Assembly (NCBI GenBank): GCA_044238435.1
Contig: JBIIDH010000005.1
Span: forward strand, 3,786-67,785
DNA from: VFMC01 sp044238435
GTDB lineage: Bacteria; Actinomycetota; Acidimicrobiia; Acidimicrobiales; Ilumatobacteraceae
Length of the DNA: 64,000 nt
Direction: 5' to 3'
Positions 17,808 to 26,811 of this stretch are shown here, one piece after another; the first letter of the stretch is position 1; each line of letters opens with the position of its first letter. The notes beneath the pieces were generated by a model. That model worked only from the letters and a program-made list of their open reading frames with translations, searched no databases and was not told where the DNA came from. The position numbers were made by a program, and so were the translations under genes.

Positions 17808-17850
17808 TCCGGTAGGCCGATCGGGTGGGCCCGATCGGCTGGTCGGGGTG

Positions 17851-18264
17851 TCAGCCCTGGCCGGTCTGCAGCAGCAGGCCCAGGAACATCGCCCCCAGCG
17901 AGGCGAGCAGACCGATCGCGCCACCGAGCGCGATGGCCAGTTTCGTGCGTCCGATCGAGTGGATCGCGGTGGCGGCACCAGCTGCGATGGCGAGCACGAT
18001 CTTCACCAGCACCGTCGCCTGGTAGGCGGTGCTGGTCTCGCCGATGTCGACAGCGGCCAGGTTCCAGGCGCCGGTGACCACCAGCACGATGAAGGCCGGC
18101 CACGCCAGGCGGGCGAAGGCACGGGCCACGGGCTTGAGCGCCTCGGGCGCTGCAGCGCGCACCGTGGGAACCAGACCGGCAAGGGTGAGTTGACCTCCAA
18201 CCCACACCGCCGCGGCGAGCGCGTGCAGGAACAGGCGGATCGTGGTGGCGGTGGGCGAGAGCAT
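17851..18264 (-). CDS. CopD-like membrane protein
   Basis: This 137-residue protein has four hydrophobic helices and the N-terminal LFLHALAAAVWVGGQLTLAG motif of the copper-resistance D (CopD) domain. In larger proteins the domain is tied to copper import. Stand-alone domains are common in actinobacteria and their role is less clear. A leaderless -10 (TAGGGT, 18271-18276 on the minus strand) precedes the ATG by six bases. Confidence 0.8.
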   Translation of the reverse strand: MLSPTATTIRLFLHALAAAVWVGGQLTLAGLVPTVRAAAPEALKPVARAFARLAWPAFIVLVVTGAWNLAAVDIGETSTAYQATVLVKIVLAIAAGAATAIHSIGRTKLAIALGGAIGLLASLGAMFLGLLLQTGQG

Positions 18265-18323
18265 GGCGTCACCCTAGGCGGCGACTCACGTGGTGCAGGA
18301 GTGACCGCTCGAGCAGAGACGGG

Positions 18324-19358
18324 TCAGCCGTCGAGGGCGCGCAGCACGGTGCTGGCAGCGAGGGCGCGGTCGTCGGATCGGGCGGGGCGACCCGTGGGCC
18401 CACCCAGCAGCACGGTGGCGGCGGTGCCGATCGCGGCCTGGAGTTCGCGAATGCTTCGAGGTGGCGGGAAGTACTCGTCCTCATCGGTGACATGCACCCG
18501 TTCGATGCCAAGCCGCGGCGCCAGACGGGTGAGCACCTCGTCGACGAGCTCCTCGGGAGCCGACGCACCGGCCGTGACCCCGACGGTGCCAGTGAGGTCG
18601 TCGGGCAGTTCGTCGGCACGGTTCACCCGGAACACCCGCTCGGCACCGGCGGCGACCGCCAGCTTCTCGAGTGCCCGGGTGTTCGACGAGTTGGCCGAAC
18701 CGATGACCACGATGGTGGGGCAGCGCGAGGCCATGGCCATGAGCGCCGACTGGCGGTTGGTGGTGGCGAAGCAGAGGTCGCTGCGGCCCGGCATCCAGGC
18801 GCTGGGATACTTCACCTGCACGGCTTCGGCCACATCGTGCCAGTCGCGGTGCGACAGGGTGGTCTGGGCCAGCAGCGCCACCGGCTCGTCGAACAGCGGC
18901 AGGGCGTCGACCTCGGCAACCGACTCGACCCGGCTGATCGACTGCGGGGCGACAGCCATGGTGCCCACCGCCTCCTCGTGGCCCTCGTGGCCGACATAGA
19001 CGATGCGGAACCCCTTGCCGGCGCGCACCTTCACCTCGTGGTGCACCTTGGTGACGAGCGGGCACACGGCGTCGACCACATAACTGCCGCGGGCCTTGGC
19101 GGCGGCGACCACCTCGGGCGCCGATCCGTGGGCCGACAGCATGATGGGGCTGCCCTCGGGCACCTCGGCGATGTCGTCGACGAAGACCACGCCCAGCTGC
19201 TCGAACCGATCGACGACGATGCGGTTGTGCACGATCTCGTGGTAGCAGTACACCGGCGCCGGGAACGACCGCACCATCCACGCCAGCGCCTTGATGGCCA
19301 TTTCGACGCCAGCGCAGAATCCTCGCGGTTCTGCGAGCAGCACCCGGTCGACGTCCAC
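18324..19358 (-). CDS. ispH: 4-hydroxy-3-methylbut-2-enyl diphosphate reductase
   Basis: IspH performs the last step of the non-mevalonate isoprenoid pathway, reducing HMBPP to IPP and DMAPP with an oxygen-sensitive [4Fe-4S] cluster. The three cluster cysteines are visible: Cys15 (RGFCAGV), Cys99 (AVCPLVTKVH) and Cys196 (LCFATTNRQ). Substrate motifs VHNRIVV, LSAHGSAP, SANSSNT and TAGASAPE are also present. The length of 344 residues includes a C-terminal extension of about 25 residues rich in Arg/Ala. It starts at a GTG with a leaderless -10 (TAGTCT, 19365-19370) six bases upstream, and diverges from the DUF512 gene. Confidence 0.95.
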   Translation of the reverse strand: MDVDRVLLAEPRGFCAGVEMAIKALAWMVRSFPAPVYCYHEIVHNRIVVDRFEQLGVVFVDDIAEVPEGSPIMLSAHGSAPEVVAAAKARGSYVVDAVCPLVTKVHHEVKVRAGKGFRIVYVGHEGHEEAVGTMAVAPQSISRVESVAEVDALPLFDEPVALLAQTTLSHRDWHDVAEAVQVKYPSAWMPGRSDLCFATTNRQSALMAMASRCPTIVVIGSANSSNTRALEKLAVAAGAERVFRVNRADELPDDLTGTVGVTAGASAPEELVDEVLTRLAPRLGIERVHVTDEDEYFPPPRSIRELQAAIGTAATVLLGGPTGRPARSDDRALAASTVLRALDG

Positions 19359-19364
19359 GGGTGC

Positions 19365-19394
19365 AGACTACCGGTGGCTGCCCGCCGGTAGCGT
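19365..19394. promoter_or_regulatory. Divergent leaderless-type promoters, ispH and DUF512 gene
   Basis: TAGTCT on the minus strand (19365-19370) precedes the ispH GTG by six bases. TAGCGT on the plus strand (19389-19394) precedes the GTG at 19403 by eight bases. Both genes use GTG starts and lack Shine-Dalgarno sequences. Confidence 0.6.
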
Positions 19395-19402
19395 TGGCAA
19401 CC

Positions 19403-20776
19403 GTGTCCGCACCGGTGATCGTGAGCGTGGCGGCGGGCTCTGCCGCCGAGTCGGCTGGGTTGTGCCCCGGCGACGAAGTGCTGTCCGTGAACGGCATCGT
19501 CCCGCGCGACATCATCGAGTGGCGCCTCGCCGTCGACGAGACCGAGGTCGACCTCGAAGTGCGCCGGAACGGCATCGAGCAGGTGGTGCAGGTGGTGCGT
19601 CGAGCCGACCAACCCTTCGGCGCCGAGGTCTCGAGTGCAGTGTTCGACCGGGTGCGCACCTGCGACAACCACTGCGAGTTCTGCTTCATCTACCAGTTGC
19701 CCAAGGGCATGCGTCGCAGCCTGTACCTGAAAGACGACGACTACCGGCTCAGCTTCCTGTACGGCAACTTCACCACCCTCACCCGCTTCACCGAGGCCGA
19801 CCTCGAACGGGTGATCACCGAACGCCTGTCGCCGCTGCACGTGAGCATCCACGCCACCGACCCCGAATTGCGGGCACGCATGCTGAAGAACCCGCGGGGA
19901 GCGATGAGCCTGCGCTGGTTGCGGGCGTTGCTCGATCACGGCATCGAGGTGCGCGGTCAGGTGGTGCTGTGCCCCGGCGTGAACGACGGGGCAGCGCTCG
20001 ACCGCACCTTCGCCGACGTGCTCGACCAGTACCCCGAGCTCGCCTCGCTGGCCGTGGTGCCGCTGGGCCTCAGCCGGTTCAACACCGAGTCGGCCATGCG
20101 CCTTCACACCCGTGCCGAGGCCGAAGCCGTGCTCGACGCGGTGCACGACTGGCAGGACGTCTTCCTCGCCACGTTGGGCCGCCGGATGGTGTTCGCCGCC
20201 GACGAGTACTACCTGCTCGCCGACCGGCCGTTCCCGTCTGCCGAACAGTACGAGGGCTTCCCCATGCATGAGGACGGCATCGGGATGGCGCGCACCTTCG
20301 AACTCGAGTTCCTCGGCAGGGCGGCCGTCGCCACCGGACCCACCGCCGGATTCTTCGCCGCGGTCGACATGCCGCCCAACCCGGCCGCATACACCGGCCT
20401 GCGGGCGCGCCAGAGCGGACCGCTGCTGTCGCTCCGGCCGCGGGCCTCGGCGCCTGTGGGGGTGCTCACCGGCGAACTGGGCGCGGCGGTACTGGCGCCT
20501 CTGCTCGCCACGCTGCAGCGCGACGATGTGCGCCTCGTGCCCGTGCGCAACGACTTTTTCGGCGGCAACACGGGTGTCACGGGGTTGATGGTGGGTGCCG
20601 ACGTGTCGCGCGTGCTGGCCGGTGAACCCCTCGGCCACCGCTATCTGCTGCCCGACGTCTGTCTGTCGGAGGGTCGCTTCCTCGACGGTGTCACGGTCGA
20701 CGAACTGCCCCGCCCCGTGGAGGTGGTGCCCACCGATGGCATCGCCCTGCGGCGGGCCCTGGAAGGTGAGCCATGA
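19403..20776 (+). CDS. DUF512 radical-SAM-type protein with N-terminal PDZ-like domain
   Basis: This 457-residue protein begins with a PDZ-like segment (AAGSAAESAGLCPGDEVLSVNG, about 10-31). A radical SAM-like iron-sulfur motif follows at Cys87-x3-Cys91-x2-Cys94 (CDNHCEFC), then the DUF512 region with an LSPLHVSIHATDPE motif. The family is widespread beside der in actinobacteria and clostridia, and its reaction is not established. The stop overlaps the der start (ATGA). The GTG at 19403 is preferred to an upstream GTG at 19361 because of the leaderless -10 and the better PDZ N-terminus. Confidence 0.85.
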   Translation: MSAPVIVSVAAGSAAESAGLCPGDEVLSVNGIVPRDIIEWRLAVDETEVDLEVRRNGIEQVVQVVRRADQPFGAEVSSAVFDRVRTCDNHCEFCFIYQLPKGMRRSLYLKDDDYRLSFLYGNFTTLTRFTEADLERVITERLSPLHVSIHATDPELRARMLKNPRGAMSLRWLRALLDHGIEVRGQVVLCPGVNDGAALDRTFADVLDQYPELASLAVVPLGLSRFNTESAMRLHTRAEAEAVLDAVHDWQDVFLATLGRRMVFAADEYYLLADRPFPSAEQYEGFPMHEDGIGMARTFELEFLGRAAVATGPTAGFFAAVDMPPNPAAYTGLRARQSGPLLSLRPRASAPVGVLTGELGAAVLAPLLATLQRDDVRLVPVRNDFFGGNTGVTGLMVGADVSRVLAGEPLGHRYLLPDVCLSEGRFLDGVTVDELPRPVEVVPTDGIALRRALEGEP

Positions 20777-22146
20777 GCAACGAACGCACCCGTCCCGACG
20801 ACGGCCGACTGGCGGCGGTGGTGGTGGTCGGCCGCCCCAACGTCGGGAAGAGCACCCTGTTCAACCGCATCATCGGGTCGCAGGAGGCCATCGTCGAAGA
20901 CCGGCCCGGGGTCACCCGCGACCGGCACGAGAGCGAGGCCGAGTGGCTCGGCAACCGGTTCGCTCTGGTCGACACCGGCGGCTGGATGCCGCAGGGCAAC
21001 GAGCTGGAGGAGAAGGTGAGCCGCCAGGTGGAGGCTGCGGTGCGTGCCGCCGACCTCGTGCTGTTCGTGGTCGACGCCTCGGTGGGTGTCACCGACGACG
21101 ACAGCGCCATCGCCACCTGGCTGCGTCGCACCGGCCGCCCCATCCTCGTGGTGGCCAACAAGGCCGACAACGACCGCCGCGAGGCCGACCGCTGGGAGTT
21201 CCTGTCGCTCGGCCTCGGCGACCCGGTGCCCGTCAGCGCGCTGCACGGTCGCCGCGCCGGCGACCTGCTCGACGAGGTCGTGTCTCGTCTTCCCGCCGAG
21301 CGGCTCGGCCGCGACGACGAGCCCTCCGACGAGTGGGGCGCGTCCGACACCGACCTGCCGCTCGGTGAGCAGGCACCACCCCGTGTGGCCATCGTCGGCC
21401 GTCCGAACGTGGGCAAGAGCACGCTGTTCAACCGCCTCGTCGGCGAGGACCGTTCGGTCGTGCACGACATGGCGGGCACCACCCGCGACGCCATCGACAC
21501 CCTCGTCGACACGCCCGACGGTCCCATCGTGTTCGTCGACACCGCAGGGATGCGCAAGCGCGGCAAGATCGACGACTCGGCCGAGTACTACTCGCTGGTG
21601 CGGGCGCTGCGGGCCATCGACGACGCCGACATCGCCCTGCTCGTCATCGACGCCACCGAGGGTGTCACCGGCCAGGATCAGCGCCTCGCCGAGCGGGTCG
21701 ACGCCTCGGGTTGCCCGATCATGGTGATGCTGAACAAGTGGGACCTCATCGACGACCCCGAACAGCGTCTCGAGGTGAAGGCCCAGGTGGCCCGTAAGTT
21801 GGGGTTCGTCGGCGACGCACCCATCCTCACCATCTCGGCGCTCAGCGGCAAGGGTGTGCACAAGTTGCGCCCTGTGCTGCAGGACGCCATCGTCCAGTAC
21901 CACCGCCGAGTACCCACCCGCGATGTCAACAAGGTCATCGCTGCCGCCCAGCAGCGCCAGCCGGCCGGGCACGGGGTGAAGGTGCTGTACGCCATGCAGG
22001 GGGCCACCGATCCGCCCACATTCACCCTGTTCGTGAACCGCGACCTGCCGCCGTCGTACCTGCGCTACCTCGAACGCAGCATCAAAGAGGCATTCGACTT
22101 CGGTGCCTCGCCCATCAAGCTGCGGGTGCGCAAGCGCACCGACTGA
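20773..22146 (+). CDS. der: Ribosome-biogenesis GTPase Der (EngA)
   Basis: This is a 457-residue double GTPase required for 50S subunit maturation. Two complete G domains are visible: GRPNVGKST, DTGGW and NKAD in the first; GRPNVGKST again, DTAGM and NKWD in the second. A C-terminal KH-like domain ends in LRVRKRTD. The protein is cytosolic and associates with the ribosome. It is coupled to the upstream DUF512 gene by a four-base overlap, a widely conserved neighbourhood. Confidence 0.96.
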   Translation: MSNERTRPDDGRLAAVVVVGRPNVGKSTLFNRIIGSQEAIVEDRPGVTRDRHESEAEWLGNRFALVDTGGWMPQGNELEEKVSRQVEAAVRAADLVLFVVDASVGVTDDDSAIATWLRRTGRPILVVANKADNDRREADRWEFLSLGLGDPVPVSALHGRRAGDLLDEVVSRLPAERLGRDDEPSDEWGASDTDLPLGEQAPPRVAIVGRPNVGKSTLFNRLVGEDRSVVHDMAGTTRDAIDTLVDTPDGPIVFVDTAGMRKRGKIDDSAEYYSLVRALRAIDDADIALLVIDATEGVTGQDQRLAERVDASGCPIMVMLNKWDLIDDPEQRLEVKAQVARKLGFVGDAPILTISALSGKGVHKLRPVLQDAIVQYHRRVPTRDVNKVIAAAQQRQPAGHGVKVLYAMQGATDPPTFTLFVNRDLPPSYLRYLERSIKEAFDFGASPIKLRVRKRTD

Positions 22147-22156
22147 GGAGCCGACG

Positions 22157-22417
22157 ATGCCCTTCTGTGAAGACTGCGCCAAGTACTGGGCACCTTCCGC
22201 CATGAACGACGACGGCTCGTGCCCCACCTGCGGTCGGATTCTCGAGGCCCCCCGGGCGGCGTCGACCGTCACGGCGAAGAACGTCGATGTGAGGAAGCTC
22301 GCAGCCGGCGGTGAAGGCGGAGAGGTCGACGACGCCAGTGCTCCCTGGCATTTCAAGCTGCTGATGGTGCTGCTGGTCGCATATCTGGGCTGGCGGTTGG
22401 TGCAACTCTTCGTGTGA
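22157..22417 (+). CDS. Small zinc-ribbon protein with a C-terminal membrane anchor
   Basis: This 86-residue protein opens with two CxxC pairs (CEDC near residue 4 and CPTCG near residue 25), consistent with a small zinc ribbon. A hydrophilic linker of about 30 residues follows, then one membrane helix (FKLLMVLLVAYLGWRLVQLF) at the C-terminus, giving a tail-anchored topology. A GAGGAG Shine-Dalgarno overlaps the der stop. It has no recognised function; position suggests co-expression with der. Confidence 0.75.
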   Translation: MPFCEDCAKYWAPSAMNDDGSCPTCGRILEAPRAASTVTAKNVDVRKLAAGGEGGEVDDASAPWHFKLLMVLLVAYLGWRLVQLFV

Positions 22418-22471
22418 CAGCACCGCACGTGGTGGCTTCCGGAGTCGTCCGCTAGGCTTGCCGCTCTGTCA

Positions 22472-22546
22472 CGGGCTGTAGCGCAGCTTGGTTAGCGCAC
22501 TTGTCTGGGGGACAAGGGGTCGGGAGTTCAAATCTCCCCAGCCCGA
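22472..22546 (+). tRNA. tRNA-Pro (GGG)
   Basis: A complete cloverleaf can be drawn. The acceptor stem CGGGCTG (22472-22478) pairs with CAGCCCG (22539-22545), with discriminator A546. The D arm is GCGC…GCGC. The anticodon stem CTTGT/ACAAG encloses the seven-base loop CTGGGGG with anticodon GGG (22507-22509). The T arm has GGGAG/CTCCC around TTCAAAT. CCA is not encoded. A -10-like TAGGCT is at 22453-22458. Confidence 0.95.
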
Positions 22547-22564
22547 CGGATGGAATACCTGGTC

Positions 22565-22590
22565 AGAGCCGGTCCGCAAGGGCCGGCTCT
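22565..22590 (+). terminator. Hairpin downstream of tRNA-Pro
   Basis: AGAGCCGGTCC (22565-22575) pairs with GGGCCGGCTCT (22580-22590) around a GCAA tetraloop, with one G-T pair. It begins 18 bases after the tRNA and is the likely terminator. No T-tract follows. The remaining bases up to 22757 show nothing recognisable. Confidence 0.65.
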
Positions 22591-22757
22591 CGCCGTTGCG
22601 GCACCATGCTCGGCTGCCTTCAGGTTGCGTGCAGGCGACCAGGGGTCTCCATCGGGGGAGCGACGCGTTGCGTGGTGCACCAGCCACGGACAGGGCGGAG
22701 CGATCAAGAAGTTGTCAGGAAACCGTCAAGACGCTGGCACGGACAGGGCCTCACTCA

Positions 22758-22763
22758 TACCGT
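22758..22763 (+). promoter_or_regulatory. Leaderless-type -10 for the minor-pilin operon
   Basis: TACCGT is followed by eight bases and the ATG at 22772, with no Shine-Dalgarno sequence. It would drive all three overlapping pilin-like genes. Confidence 0.5.
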
Positions 22764-22771
22764 GATCTGGG

Positions 22772-23260
22772 ATGAGGAGCGGTCGTCTGTGTCCCCAACG
22801 TCCTGACGGACCGTCACGCGTCGATCGTTCGACGCGTGACCAGGGGGTCTCGCTGGTCGAGGTGGTTGCAGCGACGGCCATGATGGCCATCTTGGTGGTG
22901 CCGCTCGCCAACGCAGTCCTGTCGTCGGTACGGGCCTCGTCGCGATCGGTCGAGAACGCAAAGGTCATCACGATCGCCCAGAACGCAGCCGACCGCGTCA
23001 ACCGAGCCGGGAAGAGCTGCGACTACGCCCAGTACGCACAAGCGGCGGCCACCAACGAGGGTTGGCCGCCCTCGTCGGTCATCGTGGTCCAGGAACACAT
23101 GGTGCCGGCGAACGTGCCCACGCAGCCAGGTGCATGGGTGAGCGGAGCGTGCGCCGATGCGACGCCGAGTGCGCTGCTGGTGCAGCGCGTGCGGATCACG
23201 GTGGTTGGCGAACAGCATGGGATGAGCAGCCTCATCGAGGTGGTGAAGAGCGATGTCTGA
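22772..23260 (+). CDS. Type IV prepilin-like minor pilin (PilV/GspI-like)
   Basis: This 162-residue protein has a positively charged leader of about 25 residues ending in Gly, then V-S-L-V-E and a hydrophobic helix (VVAATAMMAILVVPLANAV). This is the classical class III signal with Glu at position 5 of the mature protein. The rest is a small soluble domain with two cysteines (CDYAQY and GACAD) that could form a disulfide. Prepilin peptidase would cut after Gly at the inner membrane. It is the first of three overlapping pilin-like genes, so probably the PilV/GspI-like member of a tip complex. Confidence 0.8.
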   Translation: MRSGRLCPQRPDGPSRVDRSTRDQGVSLVEVVAATAMMAILVVPLANAVLSSVRASSRSVENAKVITIAQNAADRVNRAGKSCDYAQYAQAAATNEGWPPSSVIVVQEHMVPANVPTQPGAWVSGACADATPSALLVQRVRITVVGEQHGMSSLIEVVKSDV

Positions 23261-25370
23261 CCGTCGTCGATCCGTGCAGTCGAGGCATGCCCACCGGCAT
23301 CCGGACCGCGGATTCACCTTGGTCGAGCTTCTCGTGGCCGTCGTGGTGACCGGAGTTGTCATGTCCTCGCTCGCTGGGTTGACGATGGTGATCATCCGTC
23401 AACAGGCAGGCACAGGGAGCCGGCTGGATCTGGCTCGAGCCGAGCAGTCGCTCGGGCTGTGGCTGCCGACCGACCTCGCGTCGGCCGACTCGGTCGACCC
23501 ATCACCGGGGGCGGCACCGTGTGGTTCACCCTGTCCGCTTGCCGACGCGACGGCGGGGTCGAACGCAGTGATGCTGTCGTGGAAGACCCTCGAGGACGCA
23601 GGGCCGCCGGTGGTGGAACGTGAGACCAATGTGTCGTACCGCTACCTGGCGTCAGGGCTGCGGTTCGCGATCGTGCGGGTGCAGTGCGACCGCGTCGGCA
23701 ACGGTGCCTGGAGCTGCGCCCAGCGAACCGTGCTGAGCGACGCGCCGCCGCCCCCCGATGGCACCACCTTCCAGCCAGGTGTCACGGCGCCCGACTGGGC
23801 GATGCAGGTGACCGATCCGCCCGTCGCAGGCGACGGCAGCACCGATCCTGCACTCGACACGGGACGCGGTAAGGGCGCACGACGGGCGATGGTGACGGTT
23901 CGCGACACCAGTGGGGTCACGTCGTACAGCGCCACCTATTCGCCGATCGCGATCACCGCGGGCAGCACCAATCGGGTACCCACGCTCGATCCGGGCAGTC
24001 TGCAAGGGGCTCCCGGCTTCACCGAGGTGCGGTCGCGCTGCGGCGGCAACTTCGCCGTCGCATTCGACATGTCGAACTCGATCAAGACTGCTGCACCGAC
24101 GGTTCGTGACGGGGTGAAGGCGCTGATTGAGACCTTTGCGGGCACACCGACCAAGCTGCAGCTGGTCCGCTTCAACACCGGCGGCATGACCCTCGGCGTC
24201 TCGGCTCCGTACTGGCAGGTCGAGCAGTGGCAGCCGTACTGGTTCGACATGCTCGACCCCGACGATGTAGCCGAGGCCCTCGGGCTCCTCGATGCCACCA
24301 ACAGTCCGCTCAGTGGTGGCACGAACTGGGAAGACGCGTTGTTCCGGCTCTTCCGCAACCAGGACGGCAGCGAGCAGGTGGCAATCCCCGACACGCTGGT
24401 GTTCTTCACCGATGGTGTGCCCAACTACGACCGGTTGACGTACCTGAGGAATGTCATCGTGCCGTCGGGGCAGAAGGGCAATCTCCGGACCAATTCCGCC
24501 AACTCCAACCTGGCCGACCTGTTCGCCGGGAACGACATGGCCCTGTACCCGCCGGCGAAGAACCCCTCGCTGCCCTCGGAGGTTCCCGGAGTTCCGGGCG
24601 GTCGGTTGACGGGACAGGGCTTGGAGAACGTGTACGTGCAGGAGGCGTGGGATCGCGCCAACTACATCGCCGAGCAGTACCGCGACACCCGGACGCGTTT
24701 CATCGGAATCGGGGTCGGCGATCAGTTCGCAACAGTCGGGAACGGAACCATCGACTATCCGGAGTCGCAGTGGGTGACCGTCGAGAACGGAGCGCTCACC
24801 TCTACGTGGACAGAGAACCGCACCATCCTCGCCCGATTGATCAGCAACAGTGACACCGGTGTGCCGGCCGTGGAACTGAACGGCGAATACACCAATGCCG
24901 AGACGGCGAACATGTACACGCTGCCTGACTGGACCCGGTTCGGCAAGGCAATGCAGACCATCGCTCTCTCGGAGTGCGGTGGCACGCTGACCGTGCAGAC
25001 GTTCGAGAACGGGGTCGGCGTTCCCGACGAGTTCCAGTACCAGACGACGTCGGTGGTCGACTCGCTGGGTCAACCGGTACCCAACTCGTCGACCGTGGTC
25101 ACCACCTCGGGCCAGTTCCCGTCGGGCACGTTCGACCTGAGCATCGTCCGCGGCGACTACGTCGATGTCACCTTGCAGCCGATCAACCTGTCGGGCATCG
25201 GCGCGTACGAACCTGCGGCGACGCAGGCCTGGGAGTGCAGCGCGAAGCGAGCGGCGTTGCCCACCACTGAGGCCGAGATCGTCGGGACCTCGTGGACGAG
25301 CGTCACCGTGCGGGTTCCTGCCGATGCCGCAGTGTCGTGCCGTTTGAACGTCGCGGAGGTCATGCCATGA
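23253..25370 (+). CDS. Modular minor pilin: prepilin N-terminus fused to a von Willebrand A domain
   Basis: This protein of 705 residues is very large for a pilin. The leader ends DRG, followed by F-T-L-V-E and a helix (LLVAVVVTGVVMSSLAGL), a canonical class III signal with Glu5. A PilW/GspJ-like region is followed by a vWA domain from about residue 265. The MIDAS motif is DMSNS, with the distal Thr in GGTNWEDAL and Asp in VFFTDGVPN. About 170 further residues form a beta-rich C-terminal part. It would display an adhesive or metal-binding domain at the pilus tip, as in the vWA-modular pilin of Streptococcus sanguinis. It overlaps the genes before and after it. Confidence 0.82.
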   Translation: MSDRRRSVQSRHAHRHPDRGFTLVELLVAVVVTGVVMSSLAGLTMVIIRQQAGTGSRLDLARAEQSLGLWLPTDLASADSVDPSPGAAPCGSPCPLADATAGSNAVMLSWKTLEDAGPPVVERETNVSYRYLASGLRFAIVRVQCDRVGNGAWSCAQRTVLSDAPPPPDGTTFQPGVTAPDWAMQVTDPPVAGDGSTDPALDTGRGKGARRAMVTVRDTSGVTSYSATYSPIAITAGSTNRVPTLDPGSLQGAPGFTEVRSRCGGNFAVAFDMSNSIKTAAPTVRDGVKALIETFAGTPTKLQLVRFNTGGMTLGVSAPYWQVEQWQPYWFDMLDPDDVAEALGLLDATNSPLSGGTNWEDALFRLFRNQDGSEQVAIPDTLVFFTDGVPNYDRLTYLRNVIVPSGQKGNLRTNSANSNLADLFAGNDMALYPPAKNPSLPSEVPGVPGGRLTGQGLENVYVQEAWDRANYIAEQYRDTRTRFIGIGVGDQFATVGNGTIDYPESQWVTVENGALTSTWTENRTILARLISNSDTGVPAVELNGEYTNAETANMYTLPDWTRFGKAMQTIALSECGGTLTVQTFENGVGVPDEFQYQTTSVVDSLGQPVPNSSTVVTTSGQFPSGTFDLSIVRGDYVDVTLQPINLSGIGAYEPAATQAWECSAKRAALPTTEAEIVGTSWTSVTVRVPADAAVSCRLNVAEVMP

Positions 25371-26773
25371 ACCGCCACGGCCGACGCCCGGAAACCGAGC
25401 GCGACGAGGGCTCATTGCTGGTGCTGTGCATGGTGCTGGTCGTGGTGAGCGTCATGGTGGTGATCCCGATCATGGAGTTCGGGATCAGCGTCACGCGCGC
25501 CAACCGCGTCGCGAAGTCGAGATCGGTGGCGGCCGAGGCCGTGAAGGGCGGGCTCCGCACAGCCCTCGCCGATCCGAAGTCGCTCTATCGGGCGTGCGGG
25601 GGCACGTCCCCGTCGACACCCCTGACATTGGCCGGTCCGGGTCTCAGCACGTCGGTGGCCACCACCTGCGCCAAGATCGGCGAGGCCCAAGCAACCGACA
25701 GCGGGAGGTACGCGTCTGCGACGACGATGATGGGCGCAGCCGTCCCGGCCGAGGCGGGCAGGCAGTACCCGGGATCGGGCGCGACGGCGGTCGATGCCTG
25801 GCACGCCGCTGTCACTGTCACCCCGGCGAACGACGCGATCTGGTTGCCGCCGATGCCCGAGCGCGTCCAAAACGCGCGACCGGCGACGGGGTGGGCGATG
25901 CCGACGACCTTTGGTGCGTGCACAGTGTTCTTCCCCGGCACGTACGACGACCCGGTCTCCATCTCGGGGCCGGGGTCGGTGTACTTCGCATCGGGCATCT
26001 ACACCTTCGCCGACACGGTCACGATCGCCGGTGATGTCGATGTGGTCGTGGGAGACGGAGCCATCCAAGGTTGTGCCAACGACTATGAAGCGGCCACCTA
26101 CGCCGTCGACGTACCCGCCCAACACGGGATCAGCGGGCTGGGGGCTACGTTCGTCTTCAGCGGCGCAGGTCGGCTGGCCATCCAGACGCCTCTCGCGGGC
26201 GGCACTGTCCGGGTGCGGTTCAACCAGCGTTACGTACCCGAGGCCGCGGTGGCCACGGACTCGAGCGCAGGGATCTCGGTGATGTCGGCGAATGGGGCGC
26301 TCGACCCCGATGCAAACTGGGTGGCCCTCGAGATGCCGGGTGTCATGTCGGTCCCGAAGTCGACGATGCACGGAAGTCAGCAGGCAGGTGGGCTTGCTCC
26401 CTCGACGGTGATCGCGCAGAGCCCGCTCCCTGCCGGCGGAGCCCTGGTCGATGTCGATGTCACGGGTGCCCAGGCGGCCGACATCCAGATCCAGGGCTAT
26501 GTGGTGGTGCCCCAGGGTGCCGTGTCGATCAGGGCCGCAGCGGCGACGAAGACCAACAAGTCGGTGCGGTTCACTGCCGGCGCCACGGCTGCGATGTTCG
26601 ACCTGAGCGCCGATCGCCCCGAGACCTTCGTGCTCGACATCGTCAACCCTGTCGTGCAGCGCACGTTCAAACTGGTGTCCACTGCCACCGGCGGTACGGC
26701 TGTCACATCGACCGCCGTCGTGATCGTGAACCAGAATGGTGCCTATGCCATCAAGTCGTGGACGGTGCAGTAG
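25367..26773 (+). CDS. PilX/GspK-like large minor pilin without Glu5
   Basis: This 468-residue protein has a leader DEG followed by SLLVLCMVLVVVSVMVVI, a hydrophobic helix that lacks the usual Glu at position 5. The same holds for GspK/PilX-type tip pilins. The exported part is rich in Gly, Thr, Val and Ala with repeated short beta strands (for example GPGSVYFASGIYTFADTVTIAGDVDVVVGDG-like sequence in pieces), suggesting a beta-solenoid. The ATG overlaps the stop of the vWA pilin (ATGA). It probably completes a PilV-PilW-PilX-like initiation complex. No pilus motor or peptidase genes are in the window. Confidence 0.75.
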   Translation: MNRHGRRPETERDEGSLLVLCMVLVVVSVMVVIPIMEFGISVTRANRVAKSRSVAAEAVKGGLRTALADPKSLYRACGGTSPSTPLTLAGPGLSTSVATTCAKIGEAQATDSGRYASATTMMGAAVPAEAGRQYPGSGATAVDAWHAAVTVTPANDAIWLPPMPERVQNARPATGWAMPTTFGACTVFFPGTYDDPVSISGPGSVYFASGIYTFADTVTIAGDVDVVVGDGAIQGCANDYEAATYAVDVPAQHGISGLGATFVFSGAGRLAIQTPLAGGTVRVRFNQRYVPEAAVATDSSAGISVMSANGALDPDANWVALEMPGVMSVPKSTMHGSQQAGGLAPSTVIAQSPLPAGGALVDVDVTGAQAADIQIQGYVVVPQGAVSIRAAAATKTNKSVRFTAGATAAMFDLSADRPETFVLDIVNPVVQRTFKLVSTATGGTAVTSTAVVIVNQNGAYAIKSWTVQ

Positions 26774-26811
26774 CCCCGCCGATCGCTGTTCGTCGCCCGA
26801 GGGTCGCTGAG

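Noticed and set aside
22472..22590. Integration site at tRNA-Pro
   Set aside because: No repeated tRNA 3' end, integrase or mobile genes follow; the next genes are a pilin operon with native composition.
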